44,351 nt of DNA from Marinobacter sp. ELB17 (GTDB lineage Bacteria; Pseudomonadota; Gammaproteobacteria; Pseudomonadales; Oleiphilaceae), in the NCBI RefSeq assembly GCF_000169375.1, contig NZ_AAXY01000029.1, positions 1-44,351 of the forward strand. The letters run 5' to 3'. Of the stretch, positions 1 to 8,139 are shown one piece after another; positions within the stretch are counted from its first letter, which is position 1; each line of letters begins with the position of its first letter. The position numbers were made by a program, and so were the translations under genes. Under the pieces are notes generated by a model, which was not told the origin of the DNA, ran no database searches, and saw only the letters and a list, made by a program, of their open reading frames with translations.

Positions 1-1081
1 CTTCTGCCTCGGTGAAGTCGAGAGTGATATAGGCCGGCTCGTACATCAGCTCGAACCCCGGATAGTCAGCGAGCGCCGGTTCAAGGTGTTCCCGCAACAT
101 CCGCGATAGGGCCACCGCGCTCTCCAGTTCGTAGTACGCATTTTTGCGTACGCAATTAGTGAGCCGGACATGGGTTGAGAACTTGTAGAAAAAGGAATTA
201 CCCGGCTGGTAAAGCGTGCGTACCGACGCCGTCGGATAAAAAATGCTGCCACCCTGTCCCAATAGCTGAATACGACCACTGCGGATGGCCTCCAGCACGA
301 AAGCCTGACGCATCAGGTAGCGCGCCTGCCAGGGGTGCACGGGAAGTGCCAAGAACCCTGACGGCACCTCAAGCCCGGGCGGAGCCGCCAGATTCTTTAG
401 GTCTTCTGCTACCAGCCCTCGGCAACGCAGATCGCGTGGGTGCACAGCGAAATAGTAAAGTCCAAACCCGGCACCCATTTCCGGCGAATATTGCAGGGTA
501 TCTTCCTCGCTGAAGCCTTCCCTGGCTTTCGGCGCGGGGTGGTAACGGTGCCCGAAACTTAGCGCCTGTTCGGACCAGCGGTAGCCCTTCAACCCTTCGC
601 CCCAATTCGCCGGCACCTGGCTATAGCTGAGAATGCGCCGCATAACGTCACAACTAGCCAGAATCTGCTGGTAAAGCTCGGCGTTGAACGGTTGCCCATA
701 GCGCAGGGCGAGGTTTTGCAGCAACACTCTTGCCAGCCGGGCCAGGTCCAGCACTTGCCAGCCCCGGGACAGGGATTTGTAAAAAGGTGATGACTGGAAG
801 CGATAGCTCCCGGCCAGAGAATCCCCCGCCACGGCCAACAACAGCTCCCCCGTCAGTTCTGGCAGGTTAATTCGCAGGACTGCGCCGTTGCCGGTGGCCA
901 GCTTCATCCGCAGCGCCTGGGGCCAGCTCCGCCCCCCGCTTAACGGCGCCACCTGCAACTCATTGGCGGGGGCCGCGATATCACGGTAATAGCAGTTGAG
1001 CAACGCTTCAATGCTGCGTTGACCTGCGAGGTCTTCACATCGTTTGTCTTGATAGTGGTGATTAAGCGCTGTACTGGGCAT
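1..1081 (-). CDS. pvsD: IucA/IucC-family NIS siderophore synthetase, PvsD-like (3' end beyond window)
   Basis: This is an NRPS-independent siderophore synthetase. In vibrioferrin assembly PvsD condenses citrate with L-serine at the cost of ATP (family knowledge). About 360 codons are visible from the ATG at 1081, and the frame stays open to the left edge; the family is usually about 590 residues, so roughly 40% is missing. Visible motifs are GHRYHPAPKAREGF (the HPxHPxxK-type nucleotide loop), LPVHPWQ, and the stretch PTASVRTLY...KFSTHVRLTN, which in IucA/IucC enzymes holds ATP and citrate contacts. It lies 36 bp downstream of the MFS gene, and the cluster order matches pvsABCD. A PvsE-type PLP decarboxylase and the uptake genes would be expected just outside the window. 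The family call is firm; the exact substrate is inferred from context. Confidence 0.82.
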   Translation of the reverse strand, partial: MPSTALNHHYQDKRCEDLAGQRSIEALLNCYYRDIAAPANELQVAPLSGGRSWPQALRMKLATGNGAVLRINLPELTGELLLAVAGDSLAGSYRFQSSPFYKSLSRGWQVLDLARLARVLLQNLALRYGQPFNAELYQQILASCDVMRRILSYSQVPANWGEGLKGYRWSEQALSFGHRYHPAPKAREGFSEEDTLQYSPEMGAGFGLYYFAVHPRDLRCRGLVAEDLKNLAAPPGLEVPSGFLALPVHPWQARYLMRQAFVLEAIRSGRIQLLGQGGSIFYPTASVRTLYQPGNSFFYKFSTHVRLTNCVRKNAYYELESAVALSRMLREHLEPALADYPGFELMYEPAYITLDFTEAE

Positions 1082-1117
1082 TGCGTGAGTCCTCTTGCCT
1101 AAGAATGTTCTGCGGTA

Positions 1118-2314
1118 TCACGTGGTCACCTGTTTGGGGGCTTCAGCATCCAACGGGATTGGTTTCCGGAAGGTAAGAATTAACGGAAGCGTCACCAACA
1201 GCACCGTAGCCCCCATCCACAAAGGCGCTGACAGGCCGGCTGGCCCGCTCAATACACCGGCAGCCAGGCCAGCTGCGACACCCGCCCATTTGCCAATGCT
1301 ATCCAGCGCACCAAAGGTGCGGCCGGCGCAATCCGTTCTGGTCAGTTGCGCAATCCAGCCATGTAAGACAAAAAAACCAAGTGTCATGCCCACTCCCATA
1401 ACAATGCGCCATAGCGCCAGCCCAATCAGGGAGCCAGACCAGGCCTGCCCAGCATAGGACAGCGCCATCAACAGGAAGCCGATGGCAAGCCCGGTTTTAG
1501 TCCCCCAGCCGACTTTTTTCCCAAAGGGCGTCCAAAGCGCAATCAAATAAATAAGGTGCGGCAGGCTGTAGAGCATCCCGGCTGCCAGGGCTCCAACTCC
1601 CGTCACATGCTGTACCCAGGGAATGAAATAGGGAAAGGTCGCCACCATCGAGAAATTGAAGGCGAACTGCACTGCCCATAACCGTCGCCACTCCGTCGGA
1701 AGTGTTGGCGTAGATCTCGTTGGTTCTCCGGGCATCACAGCATCAGGTCTGGGCCTATCTGCCGACGTAGCAAAACCGAGCAGCAGCGCGGCCAGTATGG
1801 GCAGAAAGGCCAGATACAGATAAATATCCTGGGCCGGGAAGACGCTGATCAGCGCACCGAACAACACCGGCGCCAGGACCATGGCGGCCCGCGCCGAGCC
1901 CTGCATCCAGTTGAGGCCACGGCTGAGGTCTTCCCCTTTGAGGCTGGTAGACAAGTAAGCACTGGAGGCTGCAAATGTGCCACCGAGAAACCCTTGCAGC
2001 ACTAAAGCACCCAGGAAAACCCAGACTTCAGGTGCCACTCCAGCCAGTGCGAAGCCAAGAGCAAGCCCCAACTGCGCCCGCAACAGCGACCAGCGACGCC
2101 CCCAGCGATCGGCCGCTTTACCCCAGAAAGGCGCTGCCAATGCGGCACAAACCGTAGGAGCCACGTAAAACCAGCCCACCCATTGAGTGCCCCTCACGGC
2201 AAATGCGTCGGACAGAATCAAACCAAAAAAAGGCGGCATGCCTAGCGCTACCAAGGCCGCCGTAAAGTGGCACAGCAGTACAATCACCAACTGTCTGCGT
2301 TGCATGCGAGTCAT
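1118..2314 (-). CDS. pvsC: MFS siderophore exporter, PvsC-like
   Basis: A 398-residue inner-membrane transporter of the major facilitator superfamily with about 12 hydrophobic segments. The loop motif FWGKAADRWGRR near residues 65-76 is the MFS signature between TM2 and TM3. Its start codon overlaps the stop of the upstream NIS synthetase in an ATGA arrangement, which indicates translational coupling. In vibrioferrin clusters the MFS gene between the two synthetases, pvsC, exports the finished siderophore to the periplasm. Length (about 396-400 in the family) and position both fit. The export role is inferred from context, because MFS sequence alone does not fix the substrate. Confidence 0.82.
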   Translation of the reverse strand: MTRMQRRQLVIVLLCHFTAALVALGMPPFFGLILSDAFAVRGTQWVGWFYVAPTVCAALAAPFWGKAADRWGRRWSLLRAQLGLALGFALAGVAPEVWVFLGALVLQGFLGGTFAASSAYLSTSLKGEDLSRGLNWMQGSARAAMVLAPVLFGALISVFPAQDIYLYLAFLPILAALLLGFATSADRPRPDAVMPGEPTRSTPTLPTEWRRLWAVQFAFNFSMVATFPYFIPWVQHVTGVGALAAGMLYSLPHLIYLIALWTPFGKKVGWGTKTGLAIGFLLMALSYAGQAWSGSLIGLALWRIVMGVGMTLGFFVLHGWIAQLTRTDCAGRTFGALDSIGKWAGVAAGLAAGVLSGPAGLSAPLWMGATVLLVTLPLILTFRKPIPLDAEAPKQVTT

Positions 2315-4107
2315 ACAGTGCGCCTTAGGAAGTTGGGAGCACTTTTGCCGTAGAACTTGTTAATATCGGTGGCGCCGGTGTTTGTTTTGCTCTCCAGGCT
2401 GCCGGCCCGCAGCAGGTATTTGACGTAGAGGTAATCGTCTTCCAGCAAATACTGGCGAGCAGCGTCGGTTGCCACACCCTCCTGCTCAAGCTCCCGTAGA
2501 ATGGTGTCGATTTGATCTCGCAACCTCGTGTACCAGTCGCTCCGGCTGCCGTGTCCCCGCTCCACCAGTTCCTCCAACAGGACGGCGATATTGAGTTGCA
2601 AGGTAATGGTGGTGAACATTTGCGCCAGGGGTTCTTCGGCATCAACCAAGATGCGGTCATCCCGCACTTCATCCACCAATGGCGTCAGATTCCCCAAACG
2701 CGCGCACAGGCGTGCGGGCCAAAGACGCGGCGCATCGTTATCCTTCATCATTAGCTGTAAGGGGCCAGCGTCACTCAACACCAGCATGGAGTTCTGCTGG
2801 TTGGACTCAAGGGCTATGCCGTACTTTAGCCATAGACGCAAGTGCACCGTCAGCGTCAGGTTGAGATAGTCTTGCAGGAAGCCTGTCAGGTCGCCGCCAT
2901 AGAAACGCGCCGCCAACGCCTCCATTACACAGCGCCCATCGGCACCAGAGGCCGACAGAGCCGCGACGGGAACCATGGTTGTGCCTTCGAGTCCGGCGGG
3001 GTAACGGCGCACGATCACGCCCAACCAGCTTAGATCGTCGACATGGGCACCGGTCGATTCATCGGTCAGGCGGTATCGAGCCGTGAGTGCTGGGTCGCTC
3101 GCCGCGACTGCCGTCAACAGACGCTGCACCGTATAGCCATCGTAAATCGTGCTGGGTTTGACCGTGCGAATATTGCGAGCGCCGAGCGTCCGGATCGTCA
3201 GCGGCACTTTCAAATGAACAGTGGGTTCGTGGACCACTTGCAGGGTGCGTACCGACAATGTCGGCATCACCCAAACAGCAGGTTCTGGGGCTAAATGAAC
3301 CAGGCCGTCCAGATCTGAGTCGGACAAATACTGTGTAAGGGCGATGCCCCACAAATGCGGATGCACAGGCATCAGTTGATGATCATCCTCCAGCGAGGCA
3401 TCAAGGCCGACCGCCGGAAAATCTGGCCAGCATTCTGGTAAATCTCCCTGGGTCTGCACTCGCGCCTTGGCAACGGCTAACCAGCGTAATTGAAAGGTTG
3501 GCGCGAATTCCGGGGCGTATGCCCGCAATGCTGCGCTGTCAAAGCCGGTTTTTGCTCGCGCGCTGGGGTAAAAGGGATGATCAAGGAACGCAGCAAGGCG
3601 GTCATAAAACAACATGCCCCCAGCGCCGCCAGCGAATACTGGCCAGGCCTCATCAGACCCGGAAAGCTCCTGGAACCATCGGGCCTTCTCTTGCTGGCAT
3701 AACGAATGGTGCGAAATTGCTGTATTGCATTCCGCCTCGTAGGTTTGGTGCTGGGAGAATTGCTCATCGTCCACGGCCGGGCGCAAGTAAGACAGTATCT
3801 GGTCATAGCGATTCACCAGTTTCCAGTCATCCAGTGCTTCGCGCGACTGCCACAGCAGCGGATCACCACTCCAGCACCAGGCCTGCATAAAACCGGCAGC
3901 TCGCGCCGGCAGCCATAGAATGCCTTTCTCGAGCTCCCATCTTAACCATGTTCCGGGCGCCTCCGGGCCGTGCGGTACCTCCTGTGCTGATACGGGCCGT
4001 GCACGACTTTGGCAACCTGCCACGTCTTCACGAATGAATGTGTCAATCAGGCGTCTGGTCAAATAGCGATTGGCGTCCAACACCGGGGGGATCGCTGGCG
4101 CATTCAT
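2311..4107 (-). CDS. pvsB: IucA/IucC-family NIS siderophore synthetase, PvsB-like
   Basis: A 598-residue ATP-dependent synthetase. In vibrioferrin assembly PvsB attaches the 2-ketoglutarate unit (family knowledge). Motifs include HPFYPSARAKTGFD (ATP-binding loop), MPVHPHLWG, and PTLSVRTLQ with HLKVPLTIRTLGARN. The C-terminal FhuF-like part has GIALESNQQNSML and LMMKDNDAPRL, as expected for the acyl-adenylate centre. I chose the ATG at 4107 over one five codons upstream (4122) because it forms an ATGA overlap with the stop of the ATP-grasp gene and has GGGAG about 8 bases upstream. The downstream MFS gene is also coupled by ATGA. Both synthetases in the cluster share the fold but are clearly diverged. 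Confidence 0.85.
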   Translation of the reverse strand: MNAPAIPPVLDANRYLTRRLIDTFIREDVAGCQSRARPVSAQEVPHGPEAPGTWLRWELEKGILWLPARAAGFMQAWCWSGDPLLWQSREALDDWKLVNRYDQILSYLRPAVDDEQFSQHQTYEAECNTAISHHSLCQQEKARWFQELSGSDEAWPVFAGGAGGMLFYDRLAAFLDHPFYPSARAKTGFDSAALRAYAPEFAPTFQLRWLAVAKARVQTQGDLPECWPDFPAVGLDASLEDDHQLMPVHPHLWGIALTQYLSDSDLDGLVHLAPEPAVWVMPTLSVRTLQVVHEPTVHLKVPLTIRTLGARNIRTVKPSTIYDGYTVQRLLTAVAASDPALTARYRLTDESTGAHVDDLSWLGVIVRRYPAGLEGTTMVPVAALSASGADGRCVMEALAARFYGGDLTGFLQDYLNLTLTVHLRLWLKYGIALESNQQNSMLVLSDAGPLQLMMKDNDAPRLWPARLCARLGNLTPLVDEVRDDRILVDAEEPLAQMFTTITLQLNIAVLLEELVERGHGSRSDWYTRLRDQIDTILRELEQEGVATDAARQYLLEDDYLYVKYLLRAGSLESKTNTGATDINKFYGKSAPNFLRRTV

Positions 4108-5321
4108 GAGCGCAGCTCCCATTCATCGGCAAGCACCCTGCTCCAGTCGTCCAGCGCATGGTCGATGGTCGCCTGGTCGCTTGCGAAAAGGCGCAGGATA
4201 CCGAGATAGTCCTTGTTGGAATGGGTGATCCGAACCTCGTCACCAACGCCTCGCAAGGGCTTGAACTCCAGCTCTCCATCACCGCAAGATTCCTGACGAG
4301 CGGCGCCCGCCCGAACGATCTCGCCAGCACCTGGCGCCATCAGGTAGCGAACATGAGCGGCTTGGCACGGCGGCTCGAGAGAGGGTAAGGGCTCCCCGAG
4401 GTGCAGGCGGAGTACACTGTCAAACCAGCGGCCATTCAGCATCCGATCTAACAGAAACTCGCGCCCGTCTCCGATGCTTCGATAATTGATCTCAATTAAT
4501 TGCGGGCCGGTGGCGGTCAGCACAAACTCACTGTGACAGGCGCCGAATTGCACGCCAAACGCCCGCACCTGCTCCAGCATTTGCTGTACCAAAGAGTCGT
4601 CTGGCCGGAACGGGCGCCAGCGGGCATCCAGTTCCACAAAATGGGGTGGCGCTGACAAGGTGACGTCAAACCCACCCAGCGCTATCAGGTCATGCTGGTC
4701 CCCAAGGGTCTCCAGAGTATGTACAGGACCTTCAAGAAAAGCCTCCAACAGAAGAGGCTGGCCAGGATTCTGACGCCAGAAACCGTCACAATAATTGTGT
4801 AGTTGCGTGAAACTTTCGATCTTCTCAACGTGCAGACTCGCCACCCCCTCTCTCGGCTTGACAACACAGGGGTATGGCACATCCGCAGGCAACGCGCTTA
4901 GGCTTTGCGGAGTGTGAAGCTCGGCAAACCAACAACCACCCTGCTCCTCGGTCTGCAATCGCGCACGCATAGCCGCTTTATTCTTGGCCTGATAACAAAC
5001 TCGCCAGTCTTTTCCTAGCAAGCCGAAATAGGCTGCCGCGAGCGCCGTGACGGTTTGCAGGTGGTCGCTGTTGGAAAACACCCCCGCCAACGGTGACATG
5101 TGTGCCAGCGCATCCAAAGCGGCAATCGGATTGAACACATCACACTCGACAATATCGGCCGGATACGCAGGCAGGTCTGGCTGACTGAAATGCCGATGAT
5201 GGGCGGCGGCCTGATCGGTAACAATAACCACCCGGCGACCGAGCCGGTGAGCTGCAGGCAGAAAGCCATAGTTGACGGCGTCCGTAGGCACGTGCGCCAG
5301 CATAACCAGGGTGTCGCTCAT
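4104..5321 (-). CDS. pvsA: ATP-grasp ligase, PvsA-like
   Basis: A 405-residue ATP-grasp carboxylate-amine ligase. In vibrioferrin biosynthesis PvsA adds L-alanine (family knowledge). An N-terminal pre-ATP-grasp Rossmann-like part (about 1-110) is followed by the ATP-grasp core: YPCVVKPREGVAS (nucleotide-binding lysine), LLLEAFLEGPVHTLETL, and QLIEINYRSIGDG, which carries the metal-binding Glu and Asn. The gene lies between the aldolase-like gene (158 bp gap) and pvsB (ATGA overlap). The upstream gap has a perfect 7-bp inverted repeat that might allow separate control. Length fits PvsA (about 400). Other ATP-grasp amino-acid ligases look similar, so the specific role rests on neighbours. Confidence 0.8.
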   Translation of the reverse strand: MSDTLVMLAHVPTDAVNYGFLPAAHRLGRRVVIVTDQAAAHHRHFSQPDLPAYPADIVECDVFNPIAALDALAHMSPLAGVFSNSDHLQTVTALAAAYFGLLGKDWRVCYQAKNKAAMRARLQTEEQGGCWFAELHTPQSLSALPADVPYPCVVKPREGVASLHVEKIESFTQLHNYCDGFWRQNPGQPLLLEAFLEGPVHTLETLGDQHDLIALGGFDVTLSAPPHFVELDARWRPFRPDDSLVQQMLEQVRAFGVQFGACHSEFVLTATGPQLIEINYRSIGDGREFLLDRMLNGRWFDSVLRLHLGEPLPSLEPPCQAAHVRYLMAPGAGEIVRAGAARQESCGDGELEFKPLRGVGDEVRITHSNKDYLGILRLFASDQATIDHALDDWSRVLADEWELRS

Positions 5322-5382
5322 CCTGATATTTCCTCTGTTGGTGGAGTTGATATTTAGGGTTTTGTGTCACTTAACATAAAAT

Positions 5383-5401
5383 AGTAATGGGACGCATTAC
5401 T
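5383..5401. repeat. Perfect inverted repeat upstream of pvsA
   Basis: AGTAATG-GGACG-CATTACT has 7-bp arms and a 5-base spacer, 62 bp upstream of the pvsA start in an AT-rich gap. It could be an operator or an RNA stem. It does not match the Fur consensus, and no T-tract follows it. Confidence 0.4.
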
Positions 5402-5479
5402 GTCTGTGAGCTATAAATAGCCGACGGCGTTTATATTTTCTACTGATTTAAATGAATTTGAGTGAAGATCGAATTTTGT

Positions 5480-6244
5480 TCAGGCTTTGCTGGTAGTGAG
5501 GTGACTCTTTAGTTGCCTGAACAGAAGACTACGGTCTTCGCCCAACAGAAAGACCTGCGCATCCCAGACGCGCCAATGGGCTAACTGCTCAGCATTACGG
5601 GGCAAAGCACAGAAATGACGGTCTGCTTTTCGACAGGTTTCGGCCAGACCGGTGATCGCGTCCTGCACACTGGGATGGAAGGGATCACCGGCAACACCCA
5701 GCGACTGGGACAGATCCACAGCGCCCTCCAGCAGCCAGTCAACGCCCGGCACATTGGCAATCTCCTCACAATTGCTGAGTCCTTCCGTGTCCTCAATCAT
5801 CAATACCACCAGTATTTCGCGGTTGGCTTCTGCCAAATAACGACCAAGAGGGATAGTCCCGAACCCGGTGGTCCGACCCCCCGTAATACCTCGCTCTCCC
5901 AGTGGGGCGTAGCGCGCCATACTGACCACTGCCCTGGCCTCCCTGGCATTGCGCACCCTCGGCACAACAATACCTTGAGCACCACTATCGAGAGCCCGGG
6001 CAATAGCACCGACATCTGGCCCTGGAACCCGAACCAGCGGAGTGATGCCCGCACACTCCGCCGCCCGGATCATATGCTCAACCGTTTCAGGATTGGTGGA
6101 CAAGTGCTCTGTATCTAGGATAACGAAGTCATAACCGGCGTAACCGATCATCTCTACTAACCAGGTAGAAGGAACTGCGTTCAGCAGCCCATAAACGGCT
6201 TTACCTTCGGAGAGCTTGTGCTTGGTGGTGTTCGTTGTGAGCAT
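5480..6244 (-). CDS. HpcH/HpaI-aldolase-fold protein, probable SbnG-like citrate synthase
   Basis: A 254-residue class II aldolase-fold protein of the HpcH/HpaI family. Visible catalytic features are His47 in LDTEHLS, Arg72 in LVRVPGPD, the RYAPLGERG loop (about 111-119), metal ligand Glu151 in MIEDTEG and Asp177 in GAVDLSQSLG. In the staphyloferrin B cluster the homologous-fold enzyme SbnG makes citrate from oxaloacetate and acetyl-CoA for the NIS synthetases, and its length is nearly the same (about 259). Here the gene is the first of an operon whose later enzymes consume citrate, directly behind a Fur box. A dedicated, iron-regulated citrate supply is therefore the best inference. The alternative is an ordinary hydroxy-ketoacid aldolase, which the sequence alone cannot exclude. 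Confidence 0.68.
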   Translation of the reverse strand: MLTTNTTKHKLSEGKAVYGLLNAVPSTWLVEMIGYAGYDFVILDTEHLSTNPETVEHMIRAAECAGITPLVRVPGPDVGAIARALDSGAQGIVVPRVRNAREARAVVSMARYAPLGERGITGGRTTGFGTIPLGRYLAEANREILVVLMIEDTEGLSNCEEIANVPGVDWLLEGAVDLSQSLGVAGDPFHPSVQDAITGLAETCRKADRHFCALPRNAEQLAHWRVWDAQVFLLGEDRSLLFRQLKSHLTTSKA

Positions 6245-6267
6245 GATCAGTCACTTAGTCGTATTCA

Positions 6268-6286
6268 TTAAATGATAATCATTCCT
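6268..6286 (-). promoter_or_regulatory. Fur box upstream of the siderophore operon
   Basis: The 19-mer TTAAATGATAATCATTCCT matches the Fur consensus at 13 of 19 positions, with an uninterrupted core AATGATAATCATT. It lies 24-42 bp upstream of the aldolase-like start, where repression by Fe(II)-Fur is expected. Confidence 0.8.
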
Positions 6287-6491
6287 ATTTAATACGTCAA
6301 CCTTTTGCCCTAGATACGGTTACGACGTGGACAGGGGATACACGTTTGCAGTGTCGATTGCCTCAAGCAGGAGCGAGATAGCGACGCCAAGCAAGAAGAC
6401 GAACTTCGGACGGCCCTGACTTTAATGGCATCATCTTGCTTCCGTAGAGGGTTTCCGGGTTCTAAGGGGGTCACAACTAGACTAATGTAAT

Positions 6492-6510
6492 ATAAATCGT
6501 TATCATTCGT
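6492..6510 (+). promoter_or_regulatory. Weak Fur box upstream of exbB
   Basis: On the minus strand the bases read ACGAATGATAACGATTTAT, matching the Fur consensus at 11 of 19 positions, including an intact AATGATAA core. It lies 30-48 bp upstream of exbB. The roughly 200 bp between this site and the stronger Fur box (6287-6491) hold no supported gene and presumably the two divergent promoters. Confidence 0.55.
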
Positions 6511-6539
6511 ACCCTTATTTATGGCGGAGCCAGATCATT

Positions 6540-7307
6540 ATGAACCCCCTCACTACGGATTTCAGCGGAGCGGCCATAAACCCCCTACAGCAACTGACCG
6601 AGATGGGCGGCCCCGTCATGTGGGTACTGCTGGGACTGGCGGTTCTTGGCCTGGTGGCGTTCTTCTATCTGGTCATCACCGGTGCGCTCTTCGCGCCTCG
6701 CCTGACTTCACGCTTGCGAAAAACCCTCAACCAGTGGCAGCAGCAACCGTCACAGCACTGTGTTGAATCGTTGAACGACGTCTCGGGCTGGCTTACCCGA
6801 TGCAACCCGTTGCCACAGATGATTCGCGTGGCGATGATCACCAGCCTTGAGTGCCGCGATGGAACAGACGTGCGTGAAGAATTGGCTCGCCAGTCCCAGC
6901 ATGCGCTGAAGCCATTCGAGGCACCCCTGAAAGTCATCGAAGTGATAGCCGCACTGGCGCCGCTGCTGGGCCTGCTGGGCACGGTAATGGGAATGATGTC
7001 TGCTTTTAGCGCCATGTCGGTGGCAGAAGGTCAGGCCAATGCCTCGCAACTCAGCGGCGGTATCTACGAAGCACTGACCACCACTGCGGCGGGGCTGGTT
7101 GTAGCGATTCCTTTTGCGGCTATTGCCGCCTGGGCGGAATTCCGCCTGCGCCGGCTGAACTTGATGATGAATGACACCCTGGTGCGGGTGATTACCACGC
7201 CCATTGAGGTTCGCGAAACCCGGGCTCGATCAACAGAAACGCCAACGCCCGCGGTGACTGCAAAGCCCCGGGCGACTCAACGCGACGACGCCTATGCGAC
7301 TGGTTGA
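6540..7307 (+). CDS. exbB: MotA/TolQ/ExbB proton-channel protein, ExbB
   Basis: A 255-residue inner-membrane subunit of the TonB energising motor, which couples the proton gradient to TonB. Three membrane segments are visible: about 30-52, about 138-160 (APLLGLLGTVMGMMSAF, the conserved ExbB/TolQ helix) and about 175-198 (ALTTTAAGLVVAIPFAAIAA). The large cytoplasmic loop between TM1 and TM2 is typical. It heads a four-gene operon whose members all overlap or nearly touch (exbD starts 14 bases before this stop). Divergence from the siderophore operon and the Fur-like site upstream point to ferric-siderophore uptake rather than Tol function. Confidence 0.88.
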   Translation: MNPLTTDFSGAAINPLQQLTEMGGPVMWVLLGLAVLGLVAFFYLVITGALFAPRLTSRLRKTLNQWQQQPSQHCVESLNDVSGWLTRCNPLPQMIRVAMITSLECRDGTDVREELARQSQHALKPFEAPLKVIEVIAALAPLLGLLGTVMGMMSAFSAMSVAEGQANASQLSGGIYEALTTTAAGLVVAIPFAAIAAWAEFRLRRLNLMMNDTLVRVITTPIEVRETRARSTETPTPAVTAKPRATQRDDAYATG

Positions 7308-7701
7308 ACCCCGCCCGGCCCGGCCGCTACCGATTCGCTTGACGCCGCTGATTGATGTGGTGTTTATCCTGTTGGTGTTCTTCATGCTGACCACCCGGCT
7401 GCTGCCGGTGGAGCACCTGTTGCTGGACAACGCCACCACACCAACGGAGTCAGCCAACGGCGAGCCAATCCCGGCAATGACACTCTACGGTGATGGCACG
7501 CTGGGCTTGCGTGGGCAGCGTCTGCGAATCTCCGCAATGGTCAGTAAGCTCACTGAAAACGGGATTAAAAAAGTAAACCTGAAGGCATTGGGAGAGGCCT
7601 CGCTGGCGAATTTCACGTTCAGCCTGAGCACCTTGAAAGGCGCCGGTATTGAGGTTTACTGGATGCGCGCAACCGCGTCATCGAATCGTGAGGGTCAGTG
7701 A
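7294..7701 (+). CDS. exbD: ExbD/TolR-family protein, ExbD
   Basis: A 135-residue single-pass inner-membrane protein. The N-terminal helix (about 17-37) contains PLIDVVFILLVFFM, with Asp21 at the place of the essential proton-carrying Asp of ExbD (Asp25 in E. coli). The periplasmic domain follows. The start overlaps the end of exbB by 14 bases. This is the ExbD copy with an intact catalytic Asp. The next gene is a second, altered copy. Confidence 0.87.
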   Translation: MRLVEPRPARPLPIRLTPLIDVVFILLVFFMLTTRLLPVEHLLLDNATTPTESANGEPIPAMTLYGDGTLGLRGQRLRISAMVSKLTENGIKKVNLKALGEASLANFTFSLSTLKGAGIEVYWMRATASSNREGQ

Positions 7702-7704
7702 GTC

Positions 7705-8139
7705 GTGAGATTGTCAAGCAATGCACAGCCGACGACGTTGACCGTTCCGATTGCCGGTAGCGAAAAAACACTGCTGTCCCGGGTGGAGGACAACCTGTTG
7801 CCGCTGATCAATCTGGCTTTCCTGTTGCTGATGTTTTTTATCGCGGTAGGCCAAATGAGCTCCACATCTCTGCCCGACCTTCCGGACTCCAGGGCTCAGC
7901 AGGCGCCCAAACAGCCCCGGGCGGATCTGGTCGTCAAAAGTTCCGATGATTGGTTTGTTGATGGCCAGTCAATTACCGAAGCCCAATTACTGGATTTTCT
8001 GCCCGTACCCAATGACAAAACGCCTTTGCGTATTGGGGCCAACCGCTCCATGACAATGGCAGCTATGGAAAAACTGTTTCAGCGATTGGAAAGCGGTGGC
8101 TACAGGGACATTGTCTTACTGGTCCAGCCCGGCTCATGA
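7705..8139 (+). CDS. Second ExbD/TolR-family protein with Asp-to-Asn change in the TM helix
   Basis: A 144-residue paralogue of ExbD with a GTG start three bases after the exbD stop. The membrane segment reads LLPLINLAFLLLMFFIAV (about 32-49), so Asn36 replaces the conserved Asp that carries protons in ExbD/TolR. The periplasmic part (about 70-140) has the TolR/ExbD-like fold pattern, including VDGQSITEAQLLDFL and a C-terminal GYRDIVLLVQPG. Its stop overlaps the tonB start (ATGA). It may pair with the first ExbD as the non-protonating member of a mixed dimer, because ExbB pentamers hold two ExbD chains (inference). Confidence 0.82.
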   Translation: MRLSSNAQPTTLTVPIAGSEKTLLSRVEDNLLPLINLAFLLLMFFIAVGQMSSTSLPDLPDSRAQQAPKQPRADLVVKSSDDWFVDGQSITEAQLLDFLPVPNDKTPLRIGANRSMTMAAMEKLFQRLESGGYRDIVLLVQPGS

